Shown: piece by piece, positions 5,808-7,611 of the stretch
Layout: every line of letters begins with the position of its first letter
How positions within the stretch are numbered: the first letter of the stretch is position 1
Origin: an uncultured Bacilli bacterium
GTDB lineage: Bacteria > Bacillota_I > Bacilli_A > RF39 > UBA660
Length of the DNA stretch: 7,611 bases
Assembly: GCA_947584955.1 (NCBI GenBank)
Contig: CANPWS010000061.1
Span: 1 to 7,611 of the forward strand
Direction: 5' to 3'
Notes under the pieces: generated by a model
What the model was told of the DNA's origin: nothing
Seen by the model: the letters and a program-made list of their open reading frames with translations, nothing else
Databases searched by the model: none
Made by a program: the position numbers and the translations under genes

Positions 5808-7457
5808 CTAATTTGATACTTTATATGTACTATATGCCATATTTGGGAAATTTTCCTCAAATAATAATTTACTAATGTCTTTTTTGCTATATTTTGAATA
5901 TAAATTTCCTTGATTTATATATAAATAAATATATTCATCAAAATTTTCTATTAATTTATAAACATAATCTGCTTTTTTAGATTGTAGTTGTTCTTTTGTC
6001 AATTTATTAGAAAAATATTTATCATAATCAGATAATATATTATCAAATATACTAGATGCTATTTCGTTTTTAGTTACATTATATTTAGATAAAATATTAT
6101 CATTTGTAACTATAGCATTATTTTTTAAATTTATAAATGTATTTGTAATATATGTTTCTGTTCCACGATAATCTAAATTATCTTCTATTAAATAAATTAC
6201 TGATAATATATCATCTTTTATATCTGCTAATACTAAAGTTGAAATAGTACTATTTAAAATATAATTATTTATATTATTTGTTTTTTTATAATTTTCTATA
6301 TATTCTTTATTTGATATTAAATTTTGGTTTACAGTATTAATAAATTCATCTTGCTTGTTATAAAAATCATTAGTAAGTATTTCTGAAACATTTAAAAATC
6401 TTACTCGTTTTATTTTAGCTTCTTTATAAACATTTAAATAATTAGAAGTATTAACATCACTTACTTGAATATAATTACTTACTGCTACTACTTCATTTTT
6501 TACGTTATCTTTATCTTTATTTTTATTAGTTTTACCTATAATAACAAATACAACAATTAAAATTATAACTACTAATAATATAATTATTAATATTTTGTTT
6601 AGACCTTTCTTTTTAGGAGGTAATGCTTTTTCATCTTTTACATTTTGAGTTGGCAGATTATTTTGAACATTGTTATTTACCTGAGTCTGTGGCTCATTTA
6701 CTGCACTTGCCGTTGGTACAGTATTATTAGCTACTTCGGTAGGTTGTACTTGCACATTACTTTGAACATCATTAGTTACTGGAGCTTGTGGCTCATTTAC
6801 TGCACTTGCCATTGGTACAGTATTATTAGCTACTTCGGTAGGTTGCACTTGCACATTATTTTGAACATCATTAGTTACTGGAGCTTGTGGCTCATTTACT
6901 ACATTTGCCATTGGTACAGTATTATTAGCTACTTCGGCAGGTTGTACTTGCACATTACTTTGAACATCATTAGTTACTGGTGTTTGTGGCTCATTTACTA
7001 CATTTGCCATTGGTACAGTATTATTAGCTACTTCGGCAGGTTGTACTTGCACATTACTTTGAACATCATTAGTTACTGGGGCTTGTGGTTCATTTACTAC
7101 ACTTGCCGTTGGTACATTATTATTAACTACTCCAGTAGGTTGCACTTGCACATTATTTTGAACATCATTAGTTACTGGAGCTTGTGGCTCATTTACTACA
7201 TTTTCTGCTAAAACAGTATTATTAGCTACTTCAACATTTTTATCTGCTTCTGAACTATAAACTTCTTCATCAGACAAAGATATTTTTTTATCATTTTCAA
7301 CCTTATTAACATTAACATCAGGAACAATATTATGTTCAAGACTATTAAAAGATACATTTTTATCTTCAGTCTTAGAATCTTTTAAAGATGTATCTTCTTT
7401 TTTTCTTGCATAGTCATTAAAATTATTTTTTGAATTAGAACTAGAATTATTATCCAT
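5808..7457 (-). CDS. Single-span membrane protein with 33-aa tandem repeats
   Basis: I do not recognise a named family. The 549 residues divide clearly. Residues 1-76 are hydrophilic, Ser/Asn/Asp/Lys-rich and lack a signal peptide. Residues 77-273 are a Val/Asn/Pro/Gln-rich tandem repeat array. KKKGLNK (282-288) precedes one membrane helix at 289-307, followed by a Lys/Asn linker. The C-terminal domain (about 320-549) is mixed alpha/beta. The basic residues before the helix and the missing signal peptide suggest the N-terminus and repeats are cytoplasmic and the C-terminal domain outside, but Lys flanks both ends, so the opposite is possible. Parts of the C-terminal domain (DDILSVIYLI 415-424, the NLKNN turn near 443-447, and FDEYIYLYINQGNL near the end) faintly recall DUF3298/RsiV-like extracellular domains; this is a weak impression. 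Start: AAGGTGG lies seven bases before the ATG, downstream of a clear promoter. It leads an operon with the DUF362 gene. Confidence 0.88.
   Translation of the reverse strand: MDNNSSSNSKNNFNDYARKKEDTSLKDSKTEDKNVSFNSLEHNIVPDVNVNKVENDKKISLSDEEVYSSEADKNVEVANNTVLAENVVNEPQAPVTNDVQNNVQVQPTGVVNNNVPTASVVNEPQAPVTNDVQSNVQVQPAEVANNTVPMANVVNEPQTPVTNDVQSNVQVQPAEVANNTVPMANVVNEPQAPVTNDVQNNVQVQPTEVANNTVPMASAVNEPQAPVTNDVQSNVQVQPTEVANNTVPTASAVNEPQTQVNNNVQNNLPTQNVKDEKALPPKKKGLNKILIIILLVVIILIVVFVIIGKTNKNKDKDNVKNEVVAVSNYIQVSDVNTSNYLNVYKEAKIKRVRFLNVSEILTNDFYNKQDEFINTVNQNLISNKEYIENYKKTNNINNYILNSTISTLVLADIKDDILSVIYLIEDNLDYRGTETYITNTFINLKNNAIVTNDNILSKYNVTKNEIASSIFDNILSDYDKYFSNKLTKEQLQSKKADYVYKLIENFDEYIYLYINQGNLYSKYSKKDISKLLFEENFPNMAYSTYKVSN
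6639..7229 (-). repeat. 99-bp in-frame tandem repeat array
   Basis: Five complete 99-bp units (7196-6702) are flanked by a partial unit on each side (7229-7197 and 6701-6639). Each unit encodes 33 residues beginning VNEPQAPVTN and ending in a VANNTVPMAN-like segment. Units differ at only a few bases; the second and third differ at about three of 99. The period is a multiple of three, so gain or loss of units keeps the frame. Two linked base changes split the units into an Asn form (units 1 and 4) and a Ser form (2, 3 and 5), a sign of past unit duplication or recombination. Confidence 0.93.
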
Positions 7458-7493
7458 TATCTATCCACCTTCTTTTATTATATTTACATAACG

Positions 7494-7522
7494 ATTATAA
7501 CATATTATTTTAAGTTTGAAAA
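7494..7522 (-). promoter_or_regulatory. Promoter of the repeat-protein/DUF362 operon
   Basis: On the minus strand a perfect TATAAT (7499-7494) is preceded by TG one base away (TGTTATAAT, extended -10), with TTTTCA (7522-7517) 17 bases upstream as a moderate -35. The start falls near 7487, leaving about 30 bases before the ATG at 7457. The remaining bases to 7611 show no gene. Confidence 0.65.
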
Positions 7523-7611
7523 TATTTTTTATTTAAGAATTTTTTCCTTTGTACAATTTTTGATAATAATTAAAAAAATTAAAAAGGAATATTGTAATAT
7601 AAATTCAAAAA

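Noticed and set aside
6645..7211. 188-codon plus-strand frame across the repeats
   Set aside because: It is open only because the 99-bp period is a multiple of three and the repeats lack stops in that antisense frame. It has no ribosome site, and the sense-strand gene is well supported.
6639..7229. CRISPR array
   Set aside because: The repeats are contiguous, 99 bp, without unique spacers, and continue an open reading frame.

Overview
The window looks like chromosome of a very AT-rich, low-GC Gram-positive bacterium (Bacillota, possibly an uncultured Bacilli or Mollicutes-like gut lineage; that placement is inferred). The support is A/T-ending codon use, purine-rich GGAGG or AAGGA ribosome sites, TTGACT/TATAAT-type promoters, a B. 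subtilis-like elongator tRNA-Met with encoded CCA, and Lon and RNase HII of the usual Bacillota type. Trp is written TGG. The five stop codons are four TAA and one TAG; TGA is not used at all in these genes. Every gene I can support lies on the minus strand, so the window reads right to left.

Right end to left: a strong extended -10 promoter (7494-7522) drives a two-gene operon. The first gene (5808-7457) encodes a 549-residue single-span membrane protein with five nearly identical 33-residue Asn/Val/Pro/Gln repeats before the membrane segment and an unassigned C-terminal domain. Thirty bases on, the second gene (4890-5777) encodes a short DUF362-family protein. It ends in a perfect 17-bp AT hairpin. 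Next is a self-contained tRNA-Met(CAT) unit with its own promoter and terminator (4539-4701), then about 250 bases of AT-rich spacer.

lon (1866-4196) has its own extended -10 promoter and a short leader that can fold over part of its Shine-Dalgarno. The printed open frame begins at a TTG inside the ribosome-site region; the ATG at 4196 is the better start. Behind lon, a consensus promoter (1759-1787) drives an unrecognised 198-residue coiled-coil protein (1131-1727). A terminator-like hairpin then stands between it and rnhB (438-1070), for which I see no convincing promoter of its own.

The most interesting part is the left end. Downstream of rnhB, a near-consensus promoter (384-411) and an intrinsic terminator (47-76) bracket about 330 bases with no convincing reading frame, clearly higher GC than the other spacers, and a string of hairpins. 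I read this as an independent structured RNA (small RNA or leader of a gene beyond the left edge) that matches no RNA family I can recognise.
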